51,777 nucleotides of DNA, from NCBI RefSeq assembly GCF_021699195.1, contig NZ_SSXE01000047.1:1-51777 (forward strand), in the 5' to 3' direction. Below the pieces are notes generated by a model. It made no database searches, had not been told where the DNA came from, and worked only from the letters and a program-made list of their open reading frames with translations. Below are positions 1-7,780 of the stretch, piece by piece. This stretch comes from Nonomuraea sp. MG754425. GTDB taxonomy: Bacteria > Actinomycetota > Actinomycetes > Streptosporangiales > Streptosporangiaceae. The translations under genes and the position numbers were made by a program. Numbering within the stretch: the stretch's first letter is position 1; every line of letters begins with the position of its first letter.

Positions 1-2
1 CC

Positions 3-938
3 GACCAACTGCACCTGTTCGCCCCCACCCCGTCCGGCGGCCTCGGCCACTGGTTCGAGGAGGCCGACGGCACCGTCAAGCGCGGCACCTGGGGCACGGC
101 CGTCGCCGGTGAGACGGTCTCGTACCTGGCCGGCGTCCAGCAGCACGTCCTGGCGCGCGGCGCGGACGGGAGCCTGGCGCACCGCTTCTGGGACGCCGGC
201 CGCGGCGGGCTGATCCAGGAGACCTGGCTCCCCGCCGGCACCGTGGCCGGCGCGCCCGCCGCCATCACCACGCCCGGCCAGCAGCACGCCTTCGTCCGCA
301 CGCCGGACGGCCGGCTGCTGCACACCTGGTGGGACGCCGGCACGAGTGCCCAACGGCAGCAGACCTGGGCGGCGGCGGGCACCCTGGCCGGTGATCCGGT
401 CGCGGTCGTCTTCGGCGACCAGCAGCACGTCTGGGCCGCCGGAACCGACGGCGCGCTGCACCACTGGTGGTGGACCAAGGGGCCCGGCGTCCGGCACGAG
501 AGCTGGGCGGGCAGCGCGCAGGGCACCCCGACGGCGCTCGTGCACCGCGGCCGGCTCCACGTGTTCGCGGCCGACGCGCCGCGCCGGCTGTCGCACTGGT
601 GGTGGGACTCCGGCACCCAGGTCGTCGAACGCGAGTCCTGGGCCACGCCGGTGCCGCTGGCCGGACGTCCCTCCTCGTTCGCGTACGGCTCTCAGCAGCA
701 CGTCTTCGCCCGCACGTCCGACAACACCCTGGCGCACTGGTGGTCGGATCCCGCCTACGCCGAGCCCCGTTACGCTGTGTGGCCGGGGCCGCTGCACTCC
801 GACCCGGTGACGGTCGTGGCCCGCGAAGGGCAGCACGTCTTCGGGGCGGCGGCTCCCGGCGGGCCGGTCACCCACTGGTGGTGGGACCGCGCCGGTGGCG
901 TCCAGCAGGAGGACTGGGGCGGTCAGCTCGGCGGGTGA
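3..938 (+). CDS. Lectin-like beta-propeller protein, 5' end outside window
   Basis: The reading frame is open from the window edge, so the N-terminus is missing; 311 residues are visible. They consist of seven repeats of roughly 45 residues. Each has a QQHVFAR-like strand, an HWWWD-like strand (GLGHWF, LAHRFWD, LLHTWWD, LHHWWW, LSHWWWD, LAHWWSD, VTHWWWD) and a final ESW/ETW. Seven such Trp-rich blades match the PLL-type seven-bladed lectin propellers and related fucose-binding folds. The last repeat ends right before the stop, so the propeller forms the C-terminus; an enzyme or signal peptide could lie upstream. Carbohydrate binding is inferred from the repeat pattern; the ligand is unknown. 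Confidence 0.8.
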   Translation, partial: DQLHLFAPTPSGGLGHWFEEADGTVKRGTWGTAVAGETVSYLAGVQQHVLARGADGSLAHRFWDAGRGGLIQETWLPAGTVAGAPAAITTPGQQHAFVRTPDGRLLHTWWDAGTSAQRQQTWAAAGTLAGDPVAVVFGDQQHVWAAGTDGALHHWWWTKGPGVRHESWAGSAQGTPTALVHRGRLHVFAADAPRRLSHWWWDSGTQVVERESWATPVPLAGRPSSFAYGSQQHVFARTSDNTLAHWWSDPAYAEPRYAVWPGPLHSDPVTVVAREGQHVFGAAAPGGPVTHWWWDRAGGVQQEDWGGQLGG

Positions 939-1058
939 CCCGGTTCGCCGTGCAGAACCGCAGGTGAGGGAGGAGGGCGATCAGTCCGGGAATGCCGTAT
1001 TTACCGCGGCTCGGTGCCGTGTCATCATGCGCTCACCGTCTGTCGATGGGAGCGCAGC

Positions 1059-2003
1059 GTGATCCGCGACCTACTGACCGTTCTACGGTGTGCCCGGCTG
1101 GCGATCGCCCTCCCCGTCGCGCTCAAGGACGCCGTCGCCTGCGCCCCCGACGCCGTACGCGCCTTCGGACGGGCGGTGGAGCCGATCGTCCGCGAGGTGT
1201 TCCCCGAGCCGGAGCGCGCGGCGATGATCGCCTCCCTGCGTGGCACCGCGCTGAGCTTCAACGTCGGCATCCACGCCTACGCCAGGATGGCGGGCCGGAC
1301 CTGTGACGGCGAGCTGGTCATGCTCGCCGGCTCGGTCGCCCGGCTCTACGACGACATGATCGACAACGGCGCCGACCAGGCGATCGACGCGTGGGCGGCG
1401 TCCCTGTTCAGGGCCGGCGGGCAGGCCGCGTCGCCCGACCGGCACCGCCGCCTGCTGGCCGCACTCTACGCGGAGATCCGCCGCCGCGCCCCCGGCGCGC
1501 TCTGGCACACCGCGCTGCTCGAACTGCACGACTACCAGGTGCTCTCCCGCAAGCAGCGCGATCCGGCCACGGCGGCGGCCCAGCTCGGCAAGATCACCGC
1601 GGGCAAGGGCGGCCTGGCCTGCCTCGTGCTGTTCGGCCTGGTGCATCCGGACATGAGCGTGCCGCAGCGCGACGTGGTGATGGAGGCGGGCGAGGCCCTG
1701 CAACTCCTGGACGACTACCTCGACCAGGACGCCGACCTGAGCGACGGCATCGCCACCCCGCTCAACCGGGGCGAGGTGAGCCTGGCCGAGGTGGGCGCCC
1801 GGCTGCTGGCGCTGCGGCCCCGGCTGGCAGCCTGCTACGGACGTGCCGCCGCCCGCCCGTTCACCGCGACGCTCTTCCTCGTCCTGGCGGCCGACGTGCT
1901 CAAACGCCACCGGCGCGGACGCGCGAGGCGAACCGGGCGCTCCCCGCTGGGGCTGCTGCTCGCCGGCGGCAACCACGCCATCCCCCCGAAGAGGGCCTCC
2001 TAG
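1059..2003 (+). CDS. Class I isoprenoid-synthase-fold (polyprenyl synthetase-like) protein
   Basis: The 314-aa protein has two aspartate-rich motifs typical of class I trans-prenyltransferases and terpene synthases: LYDDMID around residues 96-102 and LLDDYLDQD around 216-224. Both are intact, so Mg2+/diphosphate chemistry is plausible, but chain-length or cyclase specificity cannot be read. I chose GTG at 1059 because GGGAG sits about seven bases upstream; an in-frame ATG at 1014 has no such site. The stop codon is followed directly by the ATG of the NACHT gene, so the two are very likely co-translated. It is shorter than canonical polyprenyl synthases, and a divergent non-canonical role is possible. 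Confidence 0.72.
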   Translation: MIRDLLTVLRCARLAIALPVALKDAVACAPDAVRAFGRAVEPIVREVFPEPERAAMIASLRGTALSFNVGIHAYARMAGRTCDGELVMLAGSVARLYDDMIDNGADQAIDAWAASLFRAGGQAASPDRHRRLLAALYAEIRRRAPGALWHTALLELHDYQVLSRKQRDPATAAAQLGKITAGKGGLACLVLFGLVHPDMSVPQRDVVMEAGEALQLLDDYLDQDADLSDGIATPLNRGEVSLAEVGARLLALRPRLAACYGRAAARPFTATLFLVLAADVLKRHRRGRARRTGRSPLGLLLAGGNHAIPPKRAS

Positions 2004-3956
2004 ATGCGCAGGCTGAAGACGGTCTTCCTCGTCATCCTCCCCCTGGCGTTCGTCCTCCTGGCGGTCGTGCGGCTGGCGGTGGGCGGCTGGTCCGACGTGG
2101 AGGCGGTCATCGCCGCGGCGGCCCTCGTCGTGGCCTACGTCGGCACCCTGCGCGGCGAACGCCCCCAGGACGAGGGCTCCGACCTGGCCGACAGGCTGGC
2201 CGACCAGGTCACGCAGGCGGCCCGGCGGGAAGCGGGCAACCGGGACGTCCCGGACCGGGGCGGGATCCCGATCCGCTGCGAGTCCGGCGGCGCCCTTCCC
2301 GCGACGGTCGAGGAACTGGCCGACCACCTGCTCACCATGAAGGGGCCCGTCGTGGTGATCGGGGAGCGGGGCTCGGGCAAGACCACGCTCGGGCTGCTCC
2401 TCCCGCTGGCGATGCCGTCGGCGCGGCACCGGCCGATCCCGGTCACGCTGCCGCTGTCGTCGTGGGAGCCGCGGCTGGGCCTGCGCGAGTGGGTGGCGCT
2501 GCGGCTGGCCGCCGAGTACCCGTTCCTGCGGGCCGCCCCCCGCGCGCTGGAGCGGCTGATCGGCGGCGGCGGCCTGCTGGCCGTGTTCGACGGCCTGGAC
2601 GAGGTGCCGCCCGCCCGCCGCGCCGAGGTGGTCCGGACCATCGACGAGAGCTGGCCCCGCTCGTACGTGCTGACCAGCCGCGTCGAGGCGTTCACCGGCC
2701 CCGTCGCCCGCCGGCTCGCCGGGACGCCCGTGGTGCGGCTGCTCCCGGTGCGGGCCGCGGACGTCGCCGGATACCTGGAGTCACGCTGGGGCGACGTGCC
2801 CGAGACCGCCACGCTGGTCGCGCGGCTGCGCGCGGAGCCGGGCGGACGGCTGGCCGAAGCCCTCGACAGCCCGCTGATGATCTTCCTGGCGGCGCGCATC
2901 TGCGAGAGCGGCCACGCCCCGCGCATCGACGGCACCGCCGCGCGGATCAGGCAGGGCCTGGTCGCCGGGTTCGTACCGGCCGTCTACCGCCCGGAGCCCG
3001 AGGCCGACCAGCCGTGGAGCCCCGACGAGGCGGCCCGCTACCTCCGCTTCCTGGCCGATTTCCTGCACCGCAGGGGGACTCACGACCTGGCCTGGTGGGA
3101 ACTGCACCAGGCGCTGCCCCGCGCGGTGGTCCCCGCCCTGCAGGCCGTGCTCGGGACGGCCGTGCTCGGACCGCTCTGCGCCGCCGTGTCCGCGCTGTTC
3201 GGGCTGGGAGCGGCCGGCTGGTGGTTCGGCCTGGCGATCGGGCTTGCCAGCGGGCTCGCGGTGGCGCTGGCCAGGCAGCACCACCCGCGCGAGGCCCGTC
3301 CGAAGCTGCGCAAGACGCTGACCCGGCGCTACCTGCTGCGCCGCCTCGGCCAGGGCCTGGTGTGCGTGGTGCCCGGCATGGTGATCGTCCTGGTGCTGTA
3401 CGACGGGGTGAGCTACGCGCTCACCGACGGCGCGGTGCTGCTGCTCGGCTTCCTGGCCGTCTCCCTCGCCCTGGCCCCCGCCAACGCCGACAAGGCGGGC
3501 GCGCCCGACGGCTTCCTGCGCAACGACCGGGCGGCCGTGCTGCTGGCCTTCGCCGCGGGCGGCCTGGTCGGGCTCGCCGTGGGCGCCTACCTCGGCTGGT
3601 GGATGCAGAGCGGGCTGCGGGTCAGGGACCACGTGTGGCTGCTCACCCTCGGCCGCTGGCAGCAGACGCTCGCCGGCGCCACCACCGGCGCGGTGCTCGG
3701 CGCGGTGGGATTCGGCGTGACGATGATGGCGCCGAGCGCGTGGGGGCGCTTCGCCGACGCCCGGCTGTGGTTCGCGGCCCGGCGGGTGCTGCCGCTGCGG
3801 CTGATGACCTTCCTGCGGGACGCCTACGAGCGCGGAGTGCTCCGCCGTACCGGGCCCTACTACCAGTTCAGGCACGAACTGCTGCAGGACCAGGCCGTAG
3901 CCGGGCCGCCACCGCCGGAGTCAGCACCACCGGCCCCGCCAGCGACCAGAGCGTGA
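2004..3956 (+). CDS. Membrane-anchored NACHT-family NTPase
   Basis: This 650-aa protein starts with two hydrophobic segments (about residues 5-25 and 33-48). A STAND/NACHT NTPase core follows, with Walker A GERGSGKTTL at about 120-129, Walker B LLAVFDGLDEVP at about 192-203 with the acidic pair followed by small residues, and LTSRVE (sensor-1 position) near 222. The C-terminal half (about 380-577) has several further hydrophobic helices. No C-terminal LRR, WD40 or TPR sensor repeat is visible. NACHT proteins act as signal-transducing switches and some bacterial ones are antiphage. The ATG begins at the base after the stop of the isoprenoid-synthase-like gene, so the two form a pair. The 3' end overlaps a convergent gene by 89 bases. 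Confidence 0.85.
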   Translation: MRRLKTVFLVILPLAFVLLAVVRLAVGGWSDVEAVIAAAALVVAYVGTLRGERPQDEGSDLADRLADQVTQAARREAGNRDVPDRGGIPIRCESGGALPATVEELADHLLTMKGPVVVIGERGSGKTTLGLLLPLAMPSARHRPIPVTLPLSSWEPRLGLREWVALRLAAEYPFLRAAPRALERLIGGGGLLAVFDGLDEVPPARRAEVVRTIDESWPRSYVLTSRVEAFTGPVARRLAGTPVVRLLPVRAADVAGYLESRWGDVPETATLVARLRAEPGGRLAEALDSPLMIFLAARICESGHAPRIDGTAARIRQGLVAGFVPAVYRPEPEADQPWSPDEAARYLRFLADFLHRRGTHDLAWWELHQALPRAVVPALQAVLGTAVLGPLCAAVSALFGLGAAGWWFGLAIGLASGLAVALARQHHPREARPKLRKTLTRRYLLRRLGQGLVCVVPGMVIVLVLYDGVSYALTDGAVLLLGFLAVSLALAPANADKAGAPDGFLRNDRAAVLLAFAAGGLVGLAVGAYLGWWMQSGLRVRDHVWLLTLGRWQQTLAGATTGAVLGAVGFGVTMMAPSAWGRFADARLWFAARRVLPLRLMTFLRDAYERGVLRRTGPYYQFRHELLQDQAVAGPPPPESAPPAPPATRA

Positions 3957-4548
3957 CCCGGCCGCTCGCCCCGATGACGTAGCTCGCCTCGGGGAAACGC
4001 ACCCGGCCGCTGTCCGGGGCGAAGCGCGCGTACCGGATCTCCAGTTCGGCGCGCCTGCGGCGGACCCGCTCGACCGCGACGCGCCCGCCCGCCGCGGGAC
4101 GGTAACCGAACTCCACCACCACCTCCTCGCCGGGCGCCGCCCGCGCCAGCGACTCCACGTCGCCCGGCCTGGTCAGGTCGCAGACCCGGCCGCCGACCGT
4201 ACAGCGCAGGACGTCGAAGCCGTGCCCACGCAGCACCCGCGTCTGCGCGGCCAGCCAGACCGGCTCGAACCGGCGCTGGGCACGCGCCAGCAGCCGCGAC
4301 ATCACGACCCGGGCCAGCACGTACGCCGCGGTCAGCCAGGTGGCGGCGGAGAACAGCGGATGCGGCGCGAAGGTCGCCGCCAGCGCGAGCGCGGCGGTGA
4401 GCACCGCCCAGCCGAACGTCGCCGCGGGGGCGCGTTCCGGCGACGGCCCGGCCAGCACCCGGCGCGCCAGCACCGGCAACCCGGGCAGCGGCACGAGCGG
4501 AACCGGCAGGTCGGGGCGGGAGTGTTCGGGCCCGTAGGTGACCGGCAT
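3868..4548 (-). CDS. Hypothetical membrane protein
   Basis: I do not recognise a named family. The 226-aa product has a Pro-rich N-terminus, two adjacent hydrophobic segments (FGWAVLTAALALAATF, then SAATWLTAAYVLARVV), and a basic cytosolic-type C-terminal half with beta-strand-like stretches ending in LWSLAGPVVLTPAVAARL. ATG at 4548 is preferred because the protein then starts MPVTYGPEHS; a GTG at 4605 would add 19 residues. The gene is convergent with the NACHT gene and overlaps its last 89 bases, so one of the two 3' ends constrains the other. Coding is supported by the third-position GC pattern and the membrane topology, not by homology. Confidence 0.6.
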   Translation of the reverse strand: MPVTYGPEHSRPDLPVPLVPLPGLPVLARRVLAGPSPERAPAATFGWAVLTAALALAATFAPHPLFSAATWLTAAYVLARVVMSRLLARAQRRFEPVWLAAQTRVLRGHGFDVLRCTVGGRVCDLTRPGDVESLARAAPGEEVVVEFGYRPAAGGRVAVERVRRRRAELEIRYARFAPDSGRVRFPEASYVIGASGRVTLWSLAGPVVLTPAVAARLRPGPAAVRA

Positions 4549-4713
4549 CTTGCCAGTATCACCTGAGACACCGCCCGGCGTTACTGCCCACCCGGTCCAC
4601 CTCACCCTGCCGCCCTCGCCACGACGGGGCCCGCCGAGAGGGCGGCCAAGGTGATCGGCAGGCCCTGGGTATGGCGGCGCCGGATGAGCCGGCTGTCGCC
4701 GGTCTCAGGGCTG

Positions 4714-4884
4714 TCAGGCGGGTTCGAGACGATCGGCGAGGCGGCGGAGGATGATCGCGAACCGGCCACGGAGACGCGGAAGAACACGCCGGCGCGGGCG
4801 CGACGGGATCATGTGGAGGTGTGCGGCCTCGGCTCGCCGCTCGGCCAAGTCCGCGCGGACGAGCTCTTCATACAGGTGATGCAC
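4714..4884 (-). CDS. Possible small basic protein downstream of the ArsR-type regulator
   Basis: A 57-codon frame starts with GTG ten bases after the stop of the regulator gene and ends with TGA. It encodes about 56 residues, beginning VHHLYEELVRADLAE and continuing into an Arg-rich helical stretch (RPRRRVLPRLRGRFAIILRR) that ends in RLEPA. The acidic amphipathic start followed by a basic helix resembles a real small protein more than a shadow frame. No good ribosome-binding site is seen; translation would rely on coupling to the regulator. Its function is unknown, and coding is only moderately supported. Confidence 0.4.
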   Translation of the reverse strand: MHHLYEELVRADLAERRAEAAHLHMIPSRPRRRVLPRLRGRFAIILRRLADRLEPA

Positions 4885-4894
4885 GGAAGGCTGC

Positions 4895-5464
4895 TCAGGG
4901 TTCTTCGGGAAAGGCGTGGTAGAAGATGAAGATCGGGCGGGTATCCGGCGGAGGCTCGCTCGACTCGACGCGTGCCTGGGTCAGTTCGCGCCACGGCTTC
5001 AACACGGCATTGAGCTGGTCGGCGAGCTGCGCCAGCTCGTCCTTGGTGAGCCGCAGGTGGCGGCTGCTTCCGAAGGACGCGTGGCGCCAGTCCTCGGGAA
5101 GCGTCAAATGAGTGCGTTCGAAATCGCGTAACCGCTCGAACTGGTCGATCACCCACTGTGAAGTCCACGCCTGTAGCGCGGCTCTGGCCTCCGGGGCTTC
5201 GAAGTCCCGCACCAAGGCCCACCCGCTCAGAGCCGCCCGCACCCAGCGTTCCCGGCTGTCCCGGGCGAGCTCCGGCACGTCCTCGATCAAGCCGTGTTTC
5301 TGCATTTGCCGCAGGTGATAGCTCACCTGGCCGGGGTCGGCGTCCATCCGCCTGGCGAGCTCGCTCACCGTGACCGGGCCGATCCGGAACAGCAGGCTGA
5401 AAAGCTTCATCCGGAACCGGCTGGTCATGACCTTGAGCACGTCCACGTTCTCGATCTGACGCAT
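4895..5464 (-). CDS. ArsR-like winged-helix transcriptional regulator
   Basis: The 189-aa protein has an N-terminal winged helix-turn-helix (about residues 8-75). It contains SRFRMKLFSLL, the recognition region VSELARRMDADPGQVSYHLRQM and the wing HGLIEDV, matching HTH_20/ArsR-like regulators. The C-terminal part (about 80-189) is helical and rich in Trp and Asp/Glu, as in the actinobacterial subfamily with a C-terminal ligand or dimer domain. No ArsR metal-binding Cys pair is visible, so it is probably not a metal sensor. Downstream on the same strand is only a small possible ORF; the transporter often found next to such regulators is absent here. The surrounding DNA looks less GC-rich than the rest. 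Confidence 0.8.
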   Translation of the reverse strand: MRQIENVDVLKVMTSRFRMKLFSLLFRIGPVTVSELARRMDADPGQVSYHLRQMQKHGLIEDVPELARDSRERWVRAALSGWALVRDFEAPEARAALQAWTSQWVIDQFERLRDFERTHLTLPEDWRHASFGSSRHLRLTKDELAQLADQLNAVLKPWRELTQARVESSEPPPDTRPIFIFYHAFPEEP

Positions 5465-5612
5465 GGCTACGACGGTAAGACCAGCAGGTGAAGATGCTCA
5501 AGACGTCTACTGGATCTTGAAACTGCGTGCCGGTGGCGTGGCGGCGCTTTGCCGGTCCCGCCGTTCAAGGGGTCAACCTAGGCGTCTGCGGAGCCTTGAG
5601 GGAGTCGGGACG

Positions 5613-6116
5613 TCAGCCCGCGCTGCGCCAGTAGGCGAGTTGCGCGCTCGTGCTTTTGACCACCTGGGGAACGGACTCAGGCTGTGGCCAGATCTGCAGC
5701 AGATAGCGATCTTCCGCTTCCGACTCCTCGTCCATGTCCACGGCGTGATAGCGCAACCGATACCACCCTGGCCCCGAGGGCAGCTCGGGTATTTCGTGAA
5801 CGCCTCCGCCTCCCCACTCGCACAGCGAGAGCCGTCCGGCCTCTGACTGAAGGCTGATCTCCACAATGTCCTCATACCCGTCGGTGTCCGCTCCCGGGTC
5901 TTGGTCGGCCACGGTCGCCGAGAAGTCAAGGGTGCCCGTGTGTGTGCCCGTGAGCAGGAGAGCGGCGCCGTCCTCCACCCGAATGATTCCGACGGGGTGA
6001 TCGGGATGGTCGGCGGCGAAATTTGCGTAGCCGTTGTTGTCGTCGGTGTCGTCGACGAGATAAGCCTGCCCGTAGTGGACCCCGAGGCCGAACGAGACGG
6101 TGCGCGTGGTGGTCAT
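5613..6116 (-). CDS. Hypothetical protein, acidic
   Basis: The 167-residue acidic protein starts MTTTRTVSFGLGVHYGQAYL. An upstream in-frame start at 6137 would add seven hydrophobic residues and seems less likely. It contains predicted beta strands separated by acidic loops (DDTDDNNGY, DQDPGADTDGYED) and aromatic strands such as GPGWYRLRYHAVDMDEE and RYLLQIWPQPE near the end. The overall look, a small acidic all-beta cytosolic protein with a conserved YRLRYHA-type strand, resembles actinobacterial immunity-like or competence-related hypotheticals, but I cannot assign a family. It stands alone between the ArsR-type regulator and a degenerate region. Confidence 0.65.
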   Translation of the reverse strand: MTTTRTVSFGLGVHYGQAYLVDDTDDNNGYANFAADHPDHPVGIIRVEDGAALLLTGTHTGTLDFSATVADQDPGADTDGYEDIVEISLQSEAGRLSLCEWGGGGVHEIPELPSGPGWYRLRYHAVDMDEESEAEDRYLLQIWPQPESVPQVVKSTSAQLAYWRSAG

Positions 6117-6249
6117 GGTCGGCAAGAGTATGATCATGTACTGACATTTCCGACCGATGCGCGCTCAACCGCCGCAGTGGTGTGACCGCGCTCGCCTTCG
6201 CTCGAGGGCTCTGGCTCGGGTATCGATTCATGCCATGAGCTGCACCCAC

Positions 6250-6456
6250 TCACGGCCCTCCGCCCGGCTCCTTGTCCCCTACGCGGACACCTGCCAGATC
6301 CACGGCCGAGCCGTCGAACACCTCCACGTGCATCCCACGCACTGCCTCGGGACTCACGCCTGTGGCAGCCCCAAGCACCCTGCATGTCTCCGGCGTCACA
6401 ACGACGCCGTACGCCAGCGAACGAACCTCACTTGACGCACGTACACCCAGCCCCAA
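6250..6456 (-). pseudogene. Degenerate TniQ-like fragment
   Basis: A 68-codon frame with no convincing start encodes EVRSLAYGVVVTPETCRVLG, then AATGVSPEAVRGM and HVEVFDGSAVDLAG. This resembles the N-terminal segment of TniQ-family transposition proteins (an ATGV..EAV..M...YDG.A pattern). The next upstream residues that would fit (LALAEPQPGED) lie in a different frame around 6475-6510, and no zinc-finger part follows the stop. I read it as a truncated, frameshifted remnant. Family assignment rests on pattern memory only. The rest of 6117-6520 holds no other gene I can support. Confidence 0.35.
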
Positions 6457-6520
6457 CGCCGTACCGCCATCCGATCTTCACCCGGCTGCGGCTCAGCCAG
6501 CGCCAGACAGATGTCTGGAA

Positions 6521-7291
6521 TTAGCTGGCTTCGAGAACGAAGAACAAGAAGCACAAGAACCTCGTGCGGGTGGGCTCGAACTCGCGGAGTTCCTCGGGGA
6601 ACACTTCGCGGGCTTCCGGCACGAACGGCGGTTCGCTGATGACGCTGATGCGAAAGCCCGCCGCGGCAAAGGCCTCGGTCATCGCGTGCAGCGGCCGGTT
6701 CCAGAACCTCATCTGGACGGTCTGCCCGCCCATGGTCCATTCCTCGGTCCGGCTACGGGTCTCGAAGTACTTGGGCTTTTCCCCGGCCATGTGCTGAAAG
6801 AGAGTGACGGAGAAAGGATGGTCGACCGAGACGAGGAGTCTGCCACCAGGCTTCAGCACGCGTCGCACCTCGGCCAGTGTCGGTTCCCAGTCTTCCAGGT
6901 AGTGCAGCACCAGGGACGCGATGACGTCGTCGAACGCGTCGTCGGGGAAGGGCAGTGGACTGGCCAGGTCGGCGACCTGCAGATCCGCGTCGGTGCCCAG
7001 CCGGTGTCGGGCCTGCTCCAGCATCCCGGCGCTCGCGTCGATGCCGGTAACGATGGCGCCTCGATTGCGCAGCGCGGAGAACAGGGGACCCGAGCCGCAG
7101 CCGGCGTCGAGGATGCGCCGGCCGGTCACGTCCCCGGCGAGCTCCAGCATCGCGGGCCGCTCGTAGTAGGCGTTCAGGAGGCTCGTCTCGTTCTCGGCCG
7201 CGTACCCCTCAGCCATCCTGTCGTAGTCGTTGATGGGGGAGGGCTGTGCGGTCTCGACGTGATCTTCGGGCATGGTAGACATGCGGGCCAT
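6521..7291 (-). CDS. Class I SAM-dependent methyltransferase
   Basis: This 256-aa protein is a UbiE/Methyltransf_11-type enzyme. SAM-binding motif I is RILDAGCGSGPLFSAL; the acidic residue binding the ribose is in GIDASAGML; motif II-like LASPLPFPDDAFDDVIASLV and motif III LKPGGRLLVSVDHPF follow in the expected order. The C-terminal half carries substrate-pocket aromatics (KYFETRSRTEEW, FWNRPLHAM). The substrate is unknown; small-molecule O/N/C-methylation is typical. Three Met codons (7291, 7282, 7273) are possible starts; the first is given. It is flanked by a TniQ-like remnant and IS-type end repeats, so it may be cargo of a decayed mobile element, though this is inference. Confidence 0.85.
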   Translation of the reverse strand: MARMSTMPEDHVETAQPSPINDYDRMAEGYAAENETSLLNAYYERPAMLELAGDVTGRRILDAGCGSGPLFSALRNRGAIVTGIDASAGMLEQARHRLGTDADLQVADLASPLPFPDDAFDDVIASLVLHYLEDWEPTLAEVRRVLKPGGRLLVSVDHPFSVTLFQHMAGEKPKYFETRSRTEEWTMGGQTVQMRFWNRPLHAMTEAFAAAGFRISVISEPPFVPEAREVFPEELREFEPTRTRFLCFLFFVLEAS

Positions 7292-7497
7292 TTTTGCCCA
7301 GCAGTCTCGGCGGCACAGACATACGGCAGATCTGGGTCAAGCTCGCAAACGGCCTAACATCCCTCTCGCCAGCGAAGACAGCAGGTCGAGCCAGACCGAA
7401 GCAGCCTCTCCTAGCTCCTCGTATGCGCGGAACTCGCTCACTCAAGCGCACATCCGCCGACTCAGGCGCTCAGTCAGACCTGCCTGGCGGAAACGTG

Positions 7498-7559
7498 GGG
7501 TCAACTATCGCTCCCAGATGGGCCACCTATCGCCCCCATGGGCCAACTAGCGCCCCCAA
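7498..7559. repeat. Three tandem ~20-bp repeats resembling IS21-type terminal repeats
   Basis: Units at 7498-7519, 7520-7539 and 7540-7559 follow the consensus GGGCCAACTATCGCCCCCAT. Units 2 and 3 differ at few positions; unit 1 has two extra bases. Multiple copies of such a repeat are characteristic of IS21-family ends, where the transposase binds, but no istA or istB remains in this interval. Confidence 0.5.
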
Positions 7560-7560
7560 C

Positions 7561-7578
7561 GTCACCAACTTCGGTGAC
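7561..7578. other. Short inverted repeat
   Basis: GTCACC and GGTGAC form a 6-bp stem around a 6-base loop immediately after the third IS-like repeat. No U tract follows, so a terminator is unlikely; it may be part of the element end. Confidence 0.35.
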
Positions 7579-7664
7579 GGGCTTCCATGTCCACTTCCAC
7601 TTGCCGTGACGGACTGTCGTCTTCAAGACCGCCAGACAACAGCCGTCAGAGGGGTGGGGGCCTC

Positions 7665-7693
7665 TTGACGGGTCAAATGAACGCTTTTTTAAT
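7665..7693 (+). promoter_or_regulatory. Promoter of the ferredoxin/P450 operon with overlapping palindrome
   Basis: TTGACG (7665-7670) and TTTAAT (7688-7693) are separated by 17 bases, a near-consensus sigma-70-type promoter. The -35 is the left half of the perfect palindrome TTGAC-GG-GTCAA (7665-7676), a plausible operator. The predicted start lies about 80 bases before the ferredoxin ATG. Confidence 0.5.
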
Positions 7694-7780
7694 TCCTTGA
7701 AGGGGCACCCCAGGGCCCCAAGCGCTTGCTCCCCATCCCCGGCTTACTCGGAGACCCCCACCACAGACGGGAACGCGGCA

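Larger units (their letters stand above)
7292..7780. other. Long non-coding interval with mobile-element relics
   Basis: About 490 bases between the methyltransferase and the ferredoxin gene contain no ORF with convincing codon use. They hold three 20-22 bp repeats (7498-7559), a small hairpin (7561-7578) and a good promoter at 7665-7693. The DNA is visibly less GC-rich than the rest of the window. Confidence 0.6.

Noticed and set aside
1391..3982. 863-codon alternate frame over the isoprenoid-like and NACHT genes
   Set aside because: Arg/Ala/Gly/Pro-rich shadow with no motif; the other frame carries Walker motifs.
4602..4787. Minus-strand 61-aa ORF before the membrane protein
   Set aside because: No start context or family pattern; the competing frame at 4714-4884 gives a more protein-like product.
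6157..6435. Plus-strand 92-aa ORF between the hypothetical protein and the methyltransferase
   Set aside because: Composition and lack of any motif suggest a shadow; the minus-strand reading with TniQ-like pattern is better.
7294..7668. Plus-strand 124-aa ORF upstream of the ferredoxin
   Set aside because: It runs through the IS-like repeats, hairpin and promoter region, has mixed low-complexity composition and no ribosome-binding site.
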